A stretch of DNA of 64,000 bases from Tubiluchus corallicola (GCA_030141605.1 JAQGDQ010000062.1:635001-699000), one strand, 5' to 3'; shown: positions 24,301 to 36,373, counted from the stretch's first letter. Numbers and translations are program-made. The notes: generated from the sequence alone by a model not told the origin.

Positions 24301-25319
24301 CAGGCACTTGCAAAGACCGAGAAATAATGAGGCATGATCCTCACAAACTTATTGAAGGTTGCTTAGTGGCCGGACATTCAATGGGTGCACAGGCTGCGTA
24401 CATCTATATCCGAGGAGAGTTCTATAATGAGGCTGGCATTCTGCAGCTAGCAATAGCTGAAGCATACAAGGACGGATTGATTGGTAAGAATGCATGCGGA
24501 TCTGGCTATGACTTTGATGTATTTGTACATCGAGGTGCTGGGGCTTACATATGCGGGGAAGAAACCGCATTAATTGAATCACTGGAAGGAAAACAAGGTA
24601 AGCCGCGGCTTAAGCCTCCTTTTCCTGCTGATGTAGGGGTTTTTGGTTGCCCATCTACAGTAGCAAATGTAGAAACTGTTGCTGTATCGCCAGCCATTTG
24701 TCGACGTGGCGGGGAGTGGTTTGCAAGCTTCGGTCGAGAGCGTAACACTGGCACCAAACTGTACAATATTTCTGGACATGTGAATACTCCATGTACAGTA
24801 GAAGAATCGATGTCCATACCACTGCGAGACCTTGTGGAACGACATGCAGGCGGAGTCAGGGGTGGGTGGGATAATTTGCTCGGCATTATTCCAGGCGGTA
24901 GCTCTACACCTGTCATCTCTAAATCTGTTTGTGATGACGTGCTTATGGACTTTGATGCTTTGATTGAAGCGCAGACTGGTTTGGGAACAGCTGCTGTTAT
25001 TGTCATGGATAAGTCGGCAGACATAATTCACTGCATAGCTCGACTTTTAGAGTTTTACAAACATGAGAGCTGTGGTCAGTGCACTCCATGTCGAGAGGGT
25101 GTTGATTGGCTCAACAGCATGATGTGGCGCTTTGTGGAAGGTAATGCACAAATGAGTGAAATTGATATGATCTATGAACTGAGCAAACAAATTGAAGGGC
25201 ATACAATATGTGCCCTGGGGGATGGTGCTGCTTGGCCAGTGCAAGGATTGGTGCGACATTTTAGGCCTGAAATTGAGGCTAGACTAAAGGAGTTTAAGCA
25301 GATGGCAGCACGAGTTTGA
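21337..25319 (+). CDS. NDUFV1: NADH dehydrogenase flavoprotein 1, complex I 51-kDa subunit
   Basis: The coding exons are 21337-21555, 23393-23546 and 24304-25319, joined in phases 0 and 1 at GTAAGT/CAG and GTAAGA/CAG sites. They encode 462 residues, against about 464 in human. The protein is the NADH-oxidising, FMN-binding subunit of mitochondrial complex I. A presequence-like N-terminus (basic, no acidic residues for about 30 positions) is followed by [11 protein letters not shown], the glycine-rich NADH/FMN loop [11 protein letters not shown] (88-98), NADEGEPG at the exon 2/3 junction, and [16 protein letters not shown]. The N3 iron-sulphur cluster ligands are C381, C384, C387 and C427, all present. 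Nothing is missing, so the gene looks functional. Intron 1 (1.8 kb) carries transposon debris and intron 2 starts with a 48-bp minisatellite. The last exon holds about 73% of the coding sequence without an intron. Confidence 0.97.
21661..22142. mobile_element. MITE in NDUFV1 intron 1
   Basis: Inverted ends share CTGTTTTCGACC/CCGTTTTCGACC after a CAGTNAYAC start. The right end is followed by TA. Repeated GAGTACCGAA and AAACCGATTTG motifs occur inside both ends. The pattern is that of mariner/pogo-derived MITEs. No transposase is present. Confidence 0.65.
22622..23256. repeat. GCGGAT-rich inverted repeat region in NDUFV1 intron 1
   Basis: The left part (22640-22760) repeats variants of GCGGATTTGC and GCGGTTATGGAATCCGC. 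The right part (23180-23256) repeats GTGGATAATGTGGAT and ATCCACGGATTTTGCAGAT. This looks like an old element with GCGGAT-type ends, probably a hAT-like MITE, too worn to delimit exactly. Confidence 0.4.
23547..23945 (+). repeat. 48-bp minisatellite at the NDUFV1 exon 2 donor
   Basis: Eight units begin GTAAGAAG or GTAGGAAG at exact 48-bp steps from 23547 to 23883, followed by a degenerate ninth. The first unit begins at the real 5' splice site of exon 2. The end of each unit, GATGAGAGTGAGCCAA, closely resembles the last 16 bases of the exon, GACGAGGGTGAGCCAG, so the unit spans the exon-intron junction. Each unit carries up to three donor-like strings: GTAAGA, GTAAGT and GTGAGY. A minus-strand open frame of 156 codons across it is a by-product of the unit length being a multiple of three. 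Confidence 0.9.
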
Positions 25320-28300
25320 GCTGGAGTGGTTAATATATACTGTTATTTAGCTTTGCTCATTCATTTACGGTTTTCTTTTATTTGTTTTGTAACTATGATA
25401 ATGAACAAAAATTTGTTCTTTCTTTTAGCAAAGCTGTAATATGCTGTGCTTAGTGAAATGGTTTGACACACAGTATACCTGAAATGTGAGTCATTGTGAT
25501 GTATTATAAGAGCGTTCTAAACTATCTTCATTTTGAACACTTTTTAATCTCCCATTTATTGAATGACTGCCAAATTTATTTTGTTAAAATTCTTAACAAA
25601 TGACCACAACTACTGTACAATTTCTTTGCTTTTATAACACCAGCCTGACATAATACTTGCTTTATTTTCCTTTATAACTCACTTTCTCGATGTTTTTGCT
25701 AGTGACTGCTGCGTGTTACTGACAGTGAAATGCAAAATGTGGCCAAATCCTAAATTTGGAAATTCATTATCTGGCTAATGCGCGATTTTATGAGGCTGAC
25801 TTGCATTATTACTGTATCATGTTGTAACTGCTTACCTTCAACCCCACTATGTCATTTTAGTGGCATTCTAGATCTGATGTTGTAACAAGATTTGGTTGTC
25901 CTTTGCTTAGCAGTGTTGAATTTATAATCCAAATACTATAGAAAAACAAAAACCCTTTACTTACAGTGGGACATTATTACTAATAAAATGTATTTGAAAG
26001 TGATTGTTTAGTGTTTCATTTCAGCTTTCAGTCTGTAACTTGCTATATTATGGCCCCTGGACTGTGGGCCTCAAAGTAACTATTGCTATCAATACTTATT
26101 TAGCTGAGTGAAAATCAGTTTAATTAATAAGACTGCTATGATTTTGTAACTAAGCTTGATGACCAAGAGTGAGCATCCACCATGCCAGCACTCGGCTACA
26201 CTTAAAAAAATATTTTGATACATGTCAGGTGTTATTGCAAAAATGTGCACCACTGCAGTAAGCCGTGCACAGTTGCCATGCGTAGTGAGCGCACAAGCAC
26301 GGTGGTGAAGGCCCGCTTGTTAAATGTTAATGGTTGTCGTGGTAGGCCAGTCCAATGAATTGGTGCTCCATGAACTGCTATTTTATAGTTTTGCAACCAA
26401 GTTGGAAACTACTTAAACAAAAAAATTCCACAATTAAAGACAAGGAAAAAAGAAAGAAATGGCACAACATTTCAAACTACTGTACCACTGTAGTCCTTTT
26501 TCTGGTGAAAGCAGGACAAAAAAGAGAAGAAATCGGAAGACAGTACTAGTCTAGAAGATGTTACTAGAACTACTGAAATACTTTCTGAAGCAGAAGAACA
26601 GCAGATAAAAACATAAGTGTTGTGAATTCGCCCAACATCCCGATTCCTTCTTTTTCGTGCTTTTGTAGGCGTCTCTGGCATCTCAGGGAGAAACTCAGAA
26701 GTATAAAATCACAAGCCGCAGTTACAAAACTCTCACACAAACTGGTTTTAATTGTGGGATTTTTCCTGTTTATCATTACTTATACATGTACTTATTAGTT
26801 CAAAAATGATGAAAATTTTGATGCATGTCAGATCATGCAGAGATTATGGAAAAGGAATTTAGAAACACTGTTACATAACATATGAGGTTAAAGTGGTGAA
26901 ACAGTAGCTGGTGGTATTTTTGAGATTGTAAAGCTAATCAAAATCTCATCAAGGACATTATTCTTGATCATAAATCAACCACACGCAGAACTGTTTAGGT
27001 CATACGACTTGCACATGCATACGACTTTTCTTGATTCTTAGTTATTACACATCATTGACTACACACATTTCTAGGTGGTCTCGGCAGATCCTATGGAGCG
27101 GTGTACCGTATAAAAGAATATCTAGAATGGTTTAACGGGAAGTTTGGTGACAACGAGATCCATACACATTGCCTTGTTTAAAAAAACAGATTTTGCTAAA
27201 ATTGTACCATAATTATAATAATTACATATGCAATACATTGTTTCTTGAATGCTGTCATTATTTGAGTTACAAATTCCCAAGGCCATTAAAATAATACAGC
27301 AGCTGAAGATGGTCCACATACTACTCAAGCCACTTACCAAACTTGCGCCAAAAAAAATGTTTGCTGCTTTCTTAAAGTAAGTGTATAGTTGAGCTATGAG
27401 ATTCAGGAATATTCTGAGATGTAATGAGAACATACAGGATTACACAGTCAACAAATGTATATCAAAACATGGCAAACTGTATAAAAATCAAAGGTAAAAC
27501 ATTTAATACAACTATAAGCCTATAGTATACATGTACATTATTACAAGACATATAGCTGGTCAGAGGTGGCTTAACAGTCTGATCAGTGAGAACTTTTTGC
27601 ATAAAAATTGGTGATTATCTAGCAGCTGTAGTTTCTTGAAATTCCATTGAAGGTAGACCTGTGAAGAAAATTTTCAAATTCCTACAGACAGCGAAGTCTA
27701 ACAAATAATTTTGATTTGAAAATTCAAATTAGTTTTATCTAAAACAGATGTCTACGATCAATAACATTGAAGTAAAGTAACAAAATGCACAAAAATATCT
27801 ACTGTGTAAGTTTCAATTCAAATACAACAGCACAGCTATATAGTTATTACATATACTATTACCACAAAATGCACAAGATATTTGCCAATTGCCAATGAAT
27901 GTATATTAATACTTCACTCAAAAAATGAATTAAAAAATTCTCTCACATAAATTAAAAAAAAATTCTGAATAAAAGAGAGGTTCAGTGGAATCTCAAATGA
28001 TAAGCAGTTTCAAACAACTAGTTTTAAATCGGAAATTTATTTTGAAAATTTCGAGTGAGAAATATAATTGCTATAATTAAAAATACATAAGTGCACAGCA
28101 AAACGTTTTCTTTCAAAGCAGAAATATTATCTTTACTGTGCTCGGAAGTTACTATATATTCATGACAAAGGCCATTTTCAGCATTTTTCTAACACAGCTG
28201 AAGAAGGTTTAGAATTTACAGTATTACACCGCTGTTGTAACATGTGTTACAGATAACTCCAATTCCAAGCAATTAAGCAAGTCAATATAATTATTAAACT

Positions 28301-28541
28301 AGTAAAGAGGTAAGCACAAAAATACGAAAAATGAACTACAGGCATCTGTTAAGCATAAACCATGAAAGTAGTTAAGTATGAAAATTGATAACGTTGTCCT
28401 TTTATGGAAATAAACTGTGTAGAAATGACTAACCAGGTTCCCATCAAATAGAGTATGCAATTCTCAATAGGAATAATTGATTGGATGGTGTTTATTATTG
28501 TAACATGAAGGAAATGATTTGCTGGTATATTCACTCCCACA
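25320..28541. other. Intergenic stretch between convergent NDUFV1 and zinc-finger genes
   Basis: No gene is recognised. It holds the 3'UTRs of two convergently transcribed genes. On the minus strand an AATAAA at 28496-28491 lies 46 nt beyond the zinc-finger stop codon. Short open frames here have no recognisable content. Confidence 0.4.
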
Positions 28542-31432
28542 TTAGAATCTTGGAAACTTAGATGACTGACCATCTCCCTCAAATCCTGACCATCGTCTTT
28601 TATACTGCTCCTGATACTCAGCGGCAGGAACCCACATTACAGAGTCTCCGCCCGCATGTGATGTACCAAGAGAAGCAGTGCCAGAAAAATCTGTAGACAT
28701 TAATGGTGGTATTTCTCCATGAGCAGTTTCAGTTCCATACTCACCTGCAGCTGCAAAATATGTGCTTCCATATGTAGTCGATGTTGGATGTGCCATATGA
28801 ACATTCATTTCGGGTTCCTGTTGCAAATTTTCCGGAGGAATGATCTGGTAGGTGTCGCAAGTTTTAACAGTTTCACCAGGTACAAATTCAGTATAATTCC
28901 TGCTGTGATACATCTGTGTGTCAAACTGCGTGGAATATCCAGATTTCCAGCGACCTGCTCCTTTCCGCCACCACTGTGCTTTTCCTTGTTTACTGGCACT
29001 TGCAAAGTTTCTTCGTTCCTCAACTAATTCCCCATCTTCCATATTTGCAGCTATTGCATTATCAATAAGCAGCTCTGGAGGCAGCTTTGCTCTGTCAATT
29101 CCAAAAGATGACAGTTTCTTCTTGTGCTGTTTGCCATTATAATGCAGACGAGCATTGAATGCATTAGTGTGTGTTATGTGGCAAACTTGGCAAAAGTCTA
29201 CTCTTTCTTCCAGAACTTCGTCTCCCGGACGTTCCTTGGTTATTCCATACTGAAGCCTAAAGTCTTCTGGTAAGTGCTCTCTTAAGCAGCCGACCTTAGC
29301 CAAAGCTTTTTTATGAGCCCTTCCATTGTAGTGTTGTTCAGCATTAAGAATCCCAGATAATGGAATAGAACACAGGTTACAAAAACTAGGTAATTCTTGT
29401 AAAAGTTCTTTAAGATCCTGTACGTCTATTTTTGGTGGCGGCAGATCCTCCACGGACAAAGTGATACCTCTCTCTTGTAAAGCTTTTTGATGAATCTTTC
29501 CAGCATAATGCTGCTTAGCTTGATCCGGGCCTGTGAATGTACACTTACAAAGCTTACAGTAATACGGATCTTCATTTGCACTACGAACAACAGCAGTGTT
29601 GAAAAGTGATGGGTCTGCCTTTTGTACAGCTTTTGTGTGCGCTTTACCAATGTAATGCTGCCGAGCATTTTCATAGCACATGAAACGCACATTGCAAAGC
29701 TTGCAGTATCGTGTATTGTCAGGCATACTAGGCAAACCCTCTAGTACGGTAGCGCTACTACTAGTTTCTTTAGCAAACAGAGGCACTGTTAGTTTTTGTT
29801 CTGGTAATGATTTTGGTATAGTATGATAGCCTTGACCATATTTCTCAGCTACCTTTTCCTTGAACTCTGTCATCGCTTGCACACCACGCTGCAACATACT
29901 GGAAAGATTCTCATTTGGTTTTTCTTTATTAGCATTCAGCCTGTGACTCTCTTCAAGATAGTGATCCCAGCCTTGAATTTTACAATCACACACATGACAA
30001 TAGGAAGCGAGGCCTTGCTTCGAATCACCAAATTCTAGTGGAGAATCAAACTGCTGAATTTTCGAAAAAGGCAAATCTCCAATTCGATTCAATATGTCTG
30101 TCATAACGAATGTGACACCTGCATCTAATTTTGAAAGTACAGGTGCATTGGACTTCGCCAACAAACTTTTCCTGTAAACATTTTCCAGGTGTTTGTTTGT
30201 AGAAAAATGGTTCTGCAAAACTTCGTTTGATGTGCACTCAACCATGCACACAGGACATATTCTGTCACAAGTGATATTTGGTGGCATGGTAGTAATAGTC
30301 CACAGCACCTGCTCCTTCTTGCGATGAGATTGTGAAGCAAAATGAGTCTTTGCAGGCTGCTGGCCAGTGAATGATTTGTTGCATATCTTGCAGGACATGG
30401 GATATTCTAAGGGTTCATCTTGCTGCTGACCATCTCCATCAGTAACATCCTAACAAGAACACAAAACACTTATCAGTACTGGATATTTTAGGAACAACGT
30501 TCTAATTATAATTTAAATTGACTTTAGATAATCAGGAAACAGAATGGTGACAGTGTTGCAGTAACTCTCAACCTTTACATTCAGAGACTACTGAAAAACT
30601 AAGCAGTACACTCCACTTGGCATATCCATTATCTAGCAAGTACTTAATTAACCTAAACACATATTTTTCGAAAAATAAAAATGCTAAAAATTTCATTTTG
30701 ACAATGCAAATTTGTCCTTGCAAGGGCGTACTACAGACACTAAAACAAAACTAGGCTGCCAATAGAAGAGTTGCAACATAGATATAAAACAGCATTTTTC
30801 TATAAAGTTTTTACTACAATGTGTATTACTGAAGCAGAAACCTTTGTAGCCACAACACCAGAGAAAGCGGCAAACAACGTGTAAATGTAAGTTATGGCCT
30901 TAAGCTCCTAATGGCAACTAATTTTATGAAACATGTGTACATTTTTAAACTGAGTTAGCGCAAGCTTTGTTAATAAAACCCAATGGTTTACGTCATTAGT
31001 TTTATCCTCTTCTTAAAGTTTTAAGGAGTATAATTCAGAATAAAGAGTGCTTTACAGTAAAAAATTTTATCTGCACTTATAATCAAGGCAGTACTAACTG
31101 CCTTGTTTATCAGTAATTTTTTTCATATGTTTTCTTAGCTATTAAAAATTATCTAAAAATTATGCAGCAAAAATTATAGTCGTTCAGAGTGTTAGAAGTA
31201 GGAAGCTTTTTATTGCCTTTACACAAAGCTGGCATGACAGCAAAAGGCTTAACATTACAAAATCACAGATTTCAATTGCATGCTAAAAAAGTACTCATTT
31301 TACCCGAGTTGCATTGGGGTCTGTATTTCTTGCATGAGTTTTGCTTAACAAGTGCTGATCAAGTGCTATTGGACCTGAAAAGGACATTCCACAAGGCTGG
31401 CAGCAGTAATCTTCTCCTGTCTTTTCTGCCAT
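28542..31432 (-). CDS. Eight-finger U1/matrin-type C2H2 zinc-finger protein
   Basis: Two coding exons, 31432-31304 and 30449-28542, join in phase 0 to give 678 residues starting MAEKTGEDY. Eight CxxC...H-x5-H fingers are visible. Cys/His positions are 11/14/27/33 (in exon 1), 63/66/79/85, 108/111/124/130, 194/197/206/212, 292/295/308/314, 341/344/357/363, 400/403/416/422 and 463/466/479/485. Seven have the 12-residue Cys-His spacing of U1-type fingers; the fourth is shortened to eight. The QHYxGKxHxKA pattern matches the ZNF346/ZNF385/ZMAT group, which bind double-stranded or structured RNA. The C-terminal 130 residues are low-complexity and end RRWSGFEG. Family members usually have three or four fingers, so the exact orthologue is not assigned. 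A nuclear RNA-binding role is inferred. An upstream coding exon cannot be excluded, because ATG directly follows the acceptor. Confidence 0.85.
30450..31303 (-). other. Intron of the zinc-finger gene
   Basis: The donor is CGG|GTAAAA at 31303 and the acceptor is TTCTTGTTAG|GAT at 30450. The reading frame is open on both sides and the phase matches. No repeat or nested gene was recognised in it. Confidence 0.75.
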
Positions 31433-31444
31433 CTAAAACAAACA
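31433..31444 (-). other. 3' splice site directly before the zinc-finger start
   Basis: On the minus strand TTTGTTTTAG is followed immediately by the ATG at 31432. Either the leader is joined with no spacer, or this ATG is an internal methionine of a longer protein with an upstream exon. Confidence 0.6.
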
Positions 31445-32559
31445 TAAATAGAGATGGTTTGGATAATGAGTGAATTGAGTTAGTTTTTACTTGTAAAACC
31501 TGTTTGAGGGATTTGAGGTCCTTACATTGTGCCCCAGTTTGGGTACTATTCTCTTGCTAATGCCTTTCTGCATATGCTCTCCAACTCATTCAACTCTGTT
31601 AAGGGCTTCAAGGTACACAGATCTAACTTCAGTGTCACCATTCTTCACAGTATATAGTAGGCCCTACTTTTACATAACATTGACTGAACTGCAGTAATTT
31701 AGTACTGATGGTCAATACTCATGAGACAGTAGTAAACTTCATTTCTCTTTTTTCACGTCATACATAAGATGATAATTATTTTAAAATTTTATTGCTAAAC
31801 CAATCTTCTAATACTTGTATCCATTAACAGTGCTTAAAGGAAAATGCACTTGGTAAATGAAATGGGAAAAAATCAAACAACCTTAAGTGCATTTTAATGT
31901 ACAATTAAGTGCATATTAAAACAATTGTATACATGTAATACATGGATAAAAAGTCGTACTTCAAAATACAAAACAAAATTCTAAATATCAGAAATATCAC
32001 AAATCTGGTTATTTTGTAAAAATTTGAACCTTCGACACAGTGCACTCTTTTTCAGTTGGCTACAAGAGAACCTTTTATTTGTTCAAAATAAGCGTGCCCA
32101 GGTGTATAAATTATCTTAAACTGGTTTTACTGCTATTAAATTTCTTTGTAAACATTGTAATAATCAGTGGTAGTAGAGTATGAAATAATGCAGGTGACGA
32201 CATTACCTGACCTATTTTAGCATCCACGTATAAGTACTTATCATTGTTTCTTTTTATTGTGAAACACTGTCACAGAGCAAGTTAGAAAAATAACCAGAGC
32301 ATCAATGACGATGATGCTCGTATGTCTCTTGGCTTTCTTGTTTGACACCTCAAGGATCTTGCCACTTGACACAAGCTCATTCTTTTTAACCAAATTTGGT
32401 TCACAAACCCATGCAACATGCACTAATTTGCCTTCTCGTCAAACGGTCTTCGTGTCCAAATTTTGAAAAGCAGGTTGCATGCAATTGCCGTTTTTTTACC
32501 ACATTCGACAATTTTACTGTTGTCCCAGGGTCAGCGCAAGCCATCACCCAAAAGTTCTC
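31445..32559. other. Gene-free stretch upstream of the zinc-finger gene
   Basis: No coding region or clear repeat is recognised. Confidence 0.4.
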
Positions 32560-33290
32560 ACCCATCATCTAAAGCCTACACTTGACATTTTTTGCGGAAT
32601 CGTGGGAGAAATATTTTTGTCAATGTTAGATGGTCAATAGGTGACACATCACTCTAATTCGTGACTTGTATTTTTCAACTAGACCTACTATCTTGGATGA
32701 TCCCTCCCACTGGTAGAGGGAGATTTATTGCATCAGTTGGAGAGGGAGAGTCACTGCCCATCGCCTGATATCTACATTGACATTTTGCAAGACAAAGCCT
32801 GCCTTTATCACACTATAGTTGTAACTGCTAGAATCCTGGATCTGCCCTCCATTTCCCTGGGAAAGAGGGTAAAGCATGTTTGTCAACGATCACTGTACAC
32901 TTCGACTGTGCACTTAACATTTTGAGATGAAACTTGCCTTTAATACACTATGGTTACGATTGTTCGAAATCTGGATCCGCCCTCCATCTGGGGAAAAGAG
33001 TTAAAATGATTTGATTTTGTCCATGCTGGATTGTCAATAGGTGACAGGTCACTCTAATTCATTGCATTGAGTTGATAGATTCTCCCACTACATGCACGAC
33101 CCTGGATTCTATAGGGGAGGCAGTAAAATTCATTTTTTGTGTATGTTGAGTTGTCAATAGGTGGCAGGCTACTCTAATTCCGCACGTTGAGCTGACTCAC
33201 AGGTTCCCACGATATCGACCACTCTAGCTGCTGGGATTTCTACTGTTTACACCTGTTCCTGGATATGCCCTCAAGACAAGCTGCATGATG
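32560..33290. repeat. Worn tandem repeat, unit roughly 115-130 bp
   Basis: The block GTCAATAGGTGACAGGTCAC, followed by TCTAATTC, recurs with changes near 32631, 33036 and 33151. CTGGATCYGCCCTCCA-like and GGGAAAGAGGGTAAA-like blocks recur between them near 32838, 32969 and 33102. About five units can be guessed. Divergence is high, so this is an old array; no coding content is seen. Confidence 0.55.
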
Positions 33291-34360
33291 ACATGAGGAG
33301 GAAAGTCAGTGAATTAAAGACAATGAACTGTACTAGCGGCACAAGTTTACATAAAATAAAATTTTTTGATGCTTATTAACATAAATAGATGACCGTTAGA
33401 ATTTTCTACTCCCAAAACATTTATAGAACAAAAATATCAAAAATGAGGTAAGACAACTTAAGTTAATAATTAACTTATAATGAGACACAAAAAGGTCTAG
33501 CATAATCAAAGTGTATGCAGTCAATGGACTGTATATCCTATACCATCCTACATATCCTATAGGCTAATTACCAATAGCATGCAGCCCAGGACACCTGAAG
33601 CTTTAGTAATGTTTGGTAAAAAAACAGTTTTTCACTAAAACTGAGTTGAAATACATGCTAATTAAATCAACTTGGTTTGCAATAAATAGTAAAATAGAAT
33701 ACTTCTTAAAGAATATTTTTACAGGCAAACAAAAGATTCTATTCTAGCTTATTTGAAGAATTTGCACTAAGTTTACTTCAGGCAATGTAAATGTTACTAT
33801 AATATACCACGATAAAAATATTCAAGGTGGGTGCAGGCGAGTGAGAGAGTGGCGCCATTTGAGGGGACCTACAAACTCAATAGCCTAGTGGCCCCAAGAG
33901 ATCATAATCCACTTCTGCATCTTGTCAGTAGATTTTGACCATGTGTTTAGTAATAGAAATAGATTTATTAACCAAAATTTTTATACGATATAATAGCGGG
34001 GCAACAATCAGAAAAATAACAAATTTTAGTCCGTCAAATTTACATTGCTCGCAGGTAAGGCGACATTAGTTTACAATACAAAAAAAACATATCACCTGAG
34101 GAAAAAGCCAAGATGACATTAGTCACTGCAAAGTTTATGTAATAATTCAAAGTAAATGACACAAATACGTTCATTTTTAAAAAAATCTGCACAACTCTGC
34201 ACAGCTTGAGAAGTTTATATTCCGATAATTGTGCCTAATTTGCTCCATTCCTGGACATTGACTAAAAATATGGATTGCTGTTTGGATTGCTGCTCACTCT
34301 CTATCCAAAGGTTGTGAGACTGCAGAAAAAGCCTCGTAAAAGAAAGTACTGTAGGAGAGC
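33291..34360. other. Gene-free stretch
   Basis: Nothing coding was recognised; it is AT-rich with scattered poly-A runs. Confidence 0.4.
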
Positions 34361-34875
34361 ATAAGAGCACTATGGCTTCAATTGTGCCAACACTCCCCTC
34401 TGTCGTTTTGGTTACATACTACTTGTGACGTAGGCATTACTACTTAACTGTCCTGGTCACGGCACCAAAATATGAGATCACTGACAGAAAACATCAAACT
34501 TCACAGATTTAGCAAAATAAAATATTTTTATCGAAAACAGTAAAGAAGTTTCATAGCAACAGACTCATCAGCTTAAAGTGGTAATGTTACAACAGGGAAG
34601 CCCAAATTGGGCGGAGGCTAACAGTTAAATAGTAATGCCTACGTCACAAGTAGGATGTAACAAAAGTGACAGAGGGGAGTGTTGGCACAATTGAAGCCGT
34701 AGTGCTCTTACACTGTTAGCCTCTGCCCAATCTGGGCTTCCCTGTTGTAAGCCAGCTGAATCATTACCGCCTTTAGCTAATGAGTCTGTTGCTATGAAAC
34801 TTCCTTACTGCTTTTGATAAAATAGTTCATTTTGCTTAAATCTATGCAGTTTGATGTTTTCTGTCAGTGACCTCA
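34361..34875. repeat. Interleaved inverted repeat A-B-A'-B'
   Basis: Segment A (34362-34451) is repeated in reverse complement at 34621-34710. Segment B (34472-34624) is repeated in reverse complement at 34713-34875. The order is A, B, A', B', not the A, B, B', A' of a simple palindrome. Similarity of the arms is high, with long exact runs such as CACTCCCCTCTGTC and CAACAGGGAAGCCCA. No transposase was found. It probably arose from a transposon insertion followed by inverted duplication or rearrangement. Confidence 0.75.
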
Positions 34876-35111
34876 CAAGTCTTTAAATCTGGGTAAAACA
34901 ATCTAGGTGCTAAGCACTGCTTAGATTCACTCTTTTGAACGGATACAATCAATGATAGCTTACTCCTTTCTAAAAGAATCACTTTATTGCTCCATAAATG
35001 GTCTAAACATTTCGACAACTTCCCCTTAACACTACAGTGCTGTTTAATTTCAATGTGCACATTCATTAGCACCTCGTGTTTCTCAGGTTCAGAAGACAGT
35101 TTTGACCACAT
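34842..35111 (-). CDS. Unassigned open frame, possible exon
   Basis: An 89-codon ATG frame with protein-like composition starts MWSKLSSEPEKHEVL. A GTCAG acceptor-like site lies two bases before the ATG, as in the recognised genes here. The last 11 codons run into the inverted repeat, so the stop may not be genuine. No domain was recognised. It may be an exon of an unknown gene, a decayed element, or chance. Confidence 0.2.
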   Translation of the reverse strand: MWSKLSSEPEKHEVLMNVHIEIKQHCSVKGKLSKCLDHLWSNKVILLERSKLSLIVSVQKSESKQCLAPRLFYPDLKTCEVTDRKHQTA

Positions 35112-35671
35112 ATCTGACGTGCTGTTTACCACGCTTTAAATGACGGTCATCCTGCCATATCCACCGCCTATCGGCCCTATCGGCACTACTTCATTATGCA
35201 TACTTAGACCTTCACAGATAAAAGAAACTTCAACAGTTCTGGACACACTGACTCTGCTATAATATACCTCAAACTGGAATTCCAGATTTTCACGTTGTAA
35301 AATTGAAGTACGTTATCTACTACTAGTCTATAGCTACAGCCTATACTAGGTAAGTCATAACTCAATTTGCCAATACGCAATACTCTTCTCTCATATTTGA
35401 GCAAGCAAATAAACTGAATTGAACTTACCAGGAATTAAAATGACGGTAAATGCAGAATACTGGTAACTCTTATCGGACGGAAGCTCTCCACATAAAATCT
35501 AAAGACAATTTAGTTGCAAAGTTCTCGAAAAAATATTTTGTTGGTGCTACACAATCTGCTAACAACTGCCATCCGCAACGAAACGAATACCAGTTTAATT
35601 TCAGTGTGAGTTTATTTTAATTTATTAACGAACAGTAGACGGTTTTATTTTGGCTGTTAACCTCCGTCCAT
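35112..35671. other. Gene-free stretch
   Basis: No gene is recognised. A CpG-containing patch near 35150-35185 and a short TGAATTGAA string near 35414, resembling a LINE tail, are the only features. Confidence 0.35.
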
Positions 35672-35760
35672 ATTCAATTTAATTTCAATTCAATTCAATT
35701 TATTTTCTCATTAGCAGTTTAAAATTAATAGTTATTTACATATTTCATTGTAGCCGAGAA

Positions 35761-35801
35761 GGAGCAGCGAAAGACCTATTGGTCACTTGGTCAGCTGCCC
35801 C
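35761..35801 (-). other. LINE 3' hairpin, copy 2
   Basis: The outer stem GGGGCAGC pairs with GCTGCTCC over 8 bp, counting one G-T pair. The inner stem GACC-AATA-GGTC has a four-base loop. It has the same 41-nt length and layout as the hairpin at 12555-12595. Confidence 0.65.
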
Positions 35802-36373
35802 TTATTAAAAGTACAAGTTTATTTACAGGGTGATGACATTTTCATAAAACAAACGCAATTCAACTCAAAACAAAAGAAATTATCATAATCAAAACAAAAA
35901 CAGGATTCAACTAGGGGCAAAAATTATAACACACAAAAGCAACAAAATCAAGCTCAACAGCAAAAACAGAATTCAGTTTAAAGCAAAACATATATGAAGC
36001 AACAGTAACAAAAATCTTCGCAAGGCGAAAACAAAAAATCAAAACAAGGCTAGAATAAAATATATAATTATGCGAGCAGAATTTTTTTAATGCAACAGTC
36101 ACTCTGGAGGCAAAGCATAGTAAGCGAATATGTTCATGCAATAAATAAAACTTTCTGAATACGGGTGCTTACAGTTCAAAAGATTTCTACATGCCTTCGA
36201 CAAAAACAATTCATTTAGATTCACTTGATTTTTAGATGTATTCGGTTTCTAAACAACACAAAGAATAAATAAAAAACTGACGAATTTAAGGTCTTTGTAC
36301 TGTACAAAAAAATACAATTTTATGCAATATCATCATGTTATTTTCCAGCTCGATTAAATTTAACTATAGTATA

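Noticed and set aside
24349-25031. Three minus-strand open frames of 77-159 codons
   Set aside because: They are antisense shadows of the last NDUFV1 exon.
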